DNA of 64,000 nt from Diospyros lotus. Its lineage: Eukaryota; Streptophyta; Magnoliopsida; Ericales; Ebenaceae. Under the pieces are notes generated by a model, which had not been told where the DNA came from, did not search any database, and worked only from the letters and a program-made list of their open reading frames with translations. Each line of letters opens with the position of its first letter. The first letter of the stretch is position 1. The stretch is taken from the NCBI RefSeq assembly GCF_014633365.1, contig NC_068341.1:43170044-43234043 (forward strand). The letters are read 5' to 3'. Position numbers and translations under genes: made by a program. Below are positions 61,473-64,000 of the stretch, piece by piece.

Positions 61473-61642
61473 ATGGCGGTGGATGCGGCTCGCTTGAGAA
61501 TTTGGAACGATTGTAGATCACAGTCCGTTCCACGAAGATTAGCGAATTTGGGCAACCTTCGAAATTGTAAAACGACGACGTTGCACCTGGCCCAGGCCCA
61601 GCCGATAAGGCTATAATTACTCTCGTTGGAGGGGGAAGGTGG

Positions 61643-62553
61643 GGGTAAAATTAATAAACAGAACGTAATTATTTAGTCGTTGAATTTTAAATTAGAACTA
61701 ACTTCTCAGTAAATTTTAATCAACGTCAATCATTTATTACTTGTTGTAACTTCATTAAATATTACAAATGAAAAATATTAATAGAATTTGACGTAATTAA
61801 CGAAATCTGACTTGACAAAAATAAATTTAACATATAATTACTGAACTTTAAAAGTATAATTACTTATTTATTAAATTTTTTTCAACGTCAACCATTTATC
61901 ATCTTGTTACATCACCGTCTGATCTTGAAATATATTAAAAGATTTTTATATGTTTTTGAGATCACTTATTTCTCAAATTAAAAGTCAAAAACTAAACTAA
62001 TGATTCAAATTAAAAAACTACTGATACAAATCAAAAGCTTAAAAAATGTTTGTTTAAATTTTTTTACCTCCATTACGAACAACAAAATTCACAAAAAATG
62101 TATTCAATAATGAGATCAAGAGCAAAAACTTCAATTTTTTTAATTTAAATTATTAATTTAGTTTTTGACTTTTAATTTGAGAAGTAAGTAATCTCAAATA
62201 TATACAAAAATCTTTTAATATATTTTAAGATCAGATGATAATGTAATAGGTGTTTTAAGATCAAATGGTAATGTAATGAAATGATATGTAATGAAGTGAT
62301 GGATGATTGACGTTAAACAAAGTTTAATGAATAAATAATTATATTTTTAAAATTTATTAAGTATATATTAAATTTACTTTTGTCATCGAATTTCCTTAGT
62401 AATGTCAAATTTCATTAACATTTTTTGTTTGTAATATCTGATAGAATTGTAATGAATGATGGATGATTGACGTTAAATAAAATTTAGTAAATAATTACAA
62501 TTTAAAGTTTAGCAAGTAAATAATTGTTGAATGTGTATTTATTAATTTTACCC
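61643..62553. mobile_element. 911-bp foldback element between two divergent genes
   Basis: The termini GGGTAAAATTAATAAA (61643) and TTTATTAATTTTACCC (to 62553) are exact inverted repeats. The arms continue to pair over several hundred bases. For example, AAATATATTAAAAGATTTTT near 61928 pairs with AAAAATCTTTTAATATATTT near 62206, and TCTCAAATTAAAAGTCAAAA near 61972 pairs with TTTTGACTTTTAATTTGAGA near 62164. The ATGGATGATTGACGTTAAA motif occurs twice in the right arm (about 62301 and 62458), with the reverse TAATCAACGTCAATCAT in the left arm. It is noncoding. No target duplication is evident. It fills most of the space between the O-fucosyltransferase (-) and PAS2 (+) starts. Confidence 0.85.
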
Positions 62554-62750
62554 GTATTAGATGTAGCAGATCACAGAGATAATAGAGGTGGTTGGTTGAT
62601 CGCTCACCTACGTCGATTAATTGTGTCCCCTTCCTTCTCCACTCTCCTTTGTGCTCTTAAATACCCATTTCCTCAATCTCTTTCTCGCTCCATTCCAGCA
62701 GAAAGAGAGGAACTGCTTTGAATTCCTTCTTCATTCGGGTCTCGCAGGCG

Positions 62751-64000
62751 ATGGCGGGTTTTGGGTCAGTTCTGAGACGCACGTACCTCGCCCTCTATAA
62801 CTGGGTCGTCTTTGCGGGTTGGTAAGTCCACTCTCGCTGGTTTCTCTTCTTCTGATCTCATCTCAATTCATTCACATATATATATATATGTATTTGTGTG
62901 TTGATTTGGATCGCAGGTTCCAAGTTCTGTATCTTGCTCTGAAAACTCTGAAATCGTCGGGCCACGAGCACGTCTACGACGCCGTTGAAAGGCCCCTGCT
63001 TCTCGCTCAGTCCGCCGCCTTTCTCGAGGTCCATCCCCCAAACTCGATTAACAAGACACTAATGTGGGGCTCCTTTTGCTTCCACCCAAAATTTTATTAT
63101 AATGTGGGGCTCCTTTAACTAGACACTTAGATTTGAGGTTTTGTTTTGCACCAAATTGAACTGCAATTGGCAGGGCACATACGACGCAGGCTTGCAGAGA
63201 GAAGGGGGGGGTGGTCCCACCCCTTATGGGGCCCACGCCTCCCTCTCAATTTGCCCACGTCGGGCAACAGGAAATTTTCTCTGCAATTGGTGGTGGTTTA
63301 TTGATTGCGGCTGCGCATTGGCTAGACCTTCCCCCCACTCTTTGTTAGGTCTAGTCCAACAACTCTCACTAGAGGCTCTTTTGCCCTTAAATATTATGTG
63401 ACCATTCAAGCATTAATCAAAGGGTGTCTCCAGTGCGTGACCCCCTGTAAGTGTCGTATTTGCATCCAGCTTTTCCCTTGCCTTTTCGCATGGAGGCTGT
63501 TTTCACAATTCAAACCTGTGGATCTTTTATGACAAAGAAACAACCTTACCATTCTACCGAGGCTTGCCCTCACTATTCAAGCACTAATGACAATAAAAAT
63601 AAGATCTAAAATGAAATTTATTCTATTTTTATTTGTTTAAATTTACTTTTATGGAGTCATAAAGAAATCATCGGAAGCATAGGGAGTTCTACTATCCCTC
63701 TACAGTGAAAAGATTCATATAAATCATCAGTATTTTTTTCTTCAGTTAATTAAGCAGATTGAGAATATATGTTCTGTTGGTAAACCCAGCATCAGTTCCT
63801 TGAATTTTCAGTTTTTTGATTGTTTAATGCAATTGTGAAACAGATACTTCATGGCCTAGTAGGTGAGGAATGCTTCTGTTGATGAGCAATGGTTTCATGG
63901 GAGAGGATACTTGGCTTTGAACCAAATGAACAATTTTTCCTTGCTTTTTTTTTTTTTTTTTTTTTTGGTCCTCTTCAAAAGGATTGGTAAGATCTCCGAT
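62751..64000 (+). CDS. PAS2: 3-hydroxyacyl-CoA dehydratase PASTICCINO2, partial (first three exons)
   Basis: Exons 62751-62821, 62917-63028 and 63844-63862 join in frame to give the first ~67 residues. The gene continues beyond the window. The product begins MAGFGSVLRRTYLALYNWVV, then LKTLKSSGHEHVYDAVERPL, LLAQSAAFLE and ILHGLVG. This matches the N-terminus of plant PAS2/HACD, the ER membrane enzyme that dehydrates 3-hydroxyacyl-CoA in very-long-chain fatty acid elongation. The first hydrophobic segment (~12-30) is its first membrane helix. The active-site Tyr and Glu lie downstream and are not visible here. The ATG follows a leader ending TCTCGCAGGCG. Intron 2 carries an Au SINE. Confidence 0.93.
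63059..63118. repeat. Short direct duplication in PAS2 intron 2
   Basis: TAATGTGGGGCTCCTTT occurs at about 63060 and 63100, a ~40-bp tandem duplication just past the exon 2 donor. Confidence 0.75.
63418..63574 (-). mobile_element. Au-type SINE in PAS2 intron 2
   Basis: The 14-bp direct repeat ATTCAAGCA(T/C)TAAT (63404-63417 and 63575-63588, one mismatch) flanks a 157-bp insert. On the minus strand it reads AGGGCAAGCCTCGGTAGAAT, GGTAAGGTTGTTTC, CAGGTTTGAATTG (B box) and AACAGCCTCCATGCG, the Au SINE layout. It is the second Au copy in the window and is diverged from the one at 42683-42854. Confidence 0.87.

Noticed and set aside
1..64000. CRISPR array, biosynthetic gene cluster or prokaryote-type defence system
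   Set aside because: No regularly spaced short direct repeats and no co-directional cluster of related enzymes. All genes are intron-containing plant genes with unrelated roles.

Overview
This window is nuclear DNA from a flowering plant, most likely a eudicot. It has split genes with GT-AG introns, AT-rich intergenic DNA, plant-only families (USP/kinase/U-box protein, NETWORKED actin-binding protein, plastid MscS-like channel), Au-type SINEs, MITEs and plant Ty1/copia and Ty3/gypsy elements primed by initiator tRNA-Met. No rRNA, free-standing tRNA, CRISPR or prokaryotic operon is visible. The species cannot be fixed from the sequence.

Six host genes were assembled by hand from splice sites, and every exon join keeps frame. 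From left to right: (1) 1197-4464 +, a 793-aa U-box protein with a USP-like N-terminus and a degenerate kinase domain. (2) 7286-10458 +, nicotinamidase, 247 aa. (3) 11894-15387 -, a NET2-type protein, 986 aa. (4) 42145-53793 +, a plastid MSL2/MSL3-type mechanosensitive channel, 762 aa, whose probable 5' leader lies near 23.1-23.28 kb. (5) 55398-61472 -, a plant O-fucosyltransferase-family protein, 514 aa. (6) 62751-64000 +, the first three exons of PASTICCINO2 (3-hydroxyacyl-CoA dehydratase), cut by the window end. The genes are unrelated housekeeping or developmental genes. No pathway cluster is present.

The 4.5-7.2 kb and 15.4-23 kb stretches are AT-rich intergenic DNA holding MITEs, one SINE with a perfect 17-bp target duplication, and a noncoding block of unknown origin. 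From 23.3 to 42.0 kb lies what is probably the first intron of the channel gene, packed with retroelements. These are a complete but decayed chromovirus-like gypsy element (24540-29903), an old minus-strand gypsy relic (31382-32413 and 41634-41850) cut in two by a minus-strand copia element (32419-41628), and a gag-only LTR element (32663-36820, TR-GAG type) inserted in that copia element. Target duplications are visible for all three insertions, and the long terminal repeat divergences agree with the nesting order. The 61.6-62.55 kb interval between the divergent genes 5 and 6 is a 911-bp near-palindrome (foldback element).

I found no clearly new biochemical system. The most distinctive observations are the retroelement-filled putative 5' UTR intron, the nested gag-only element, the large foldback between two divergent promoters, the inverted gypsy LTR pair, and the U-box protein whose kinase domain has lost catalytic motifs.
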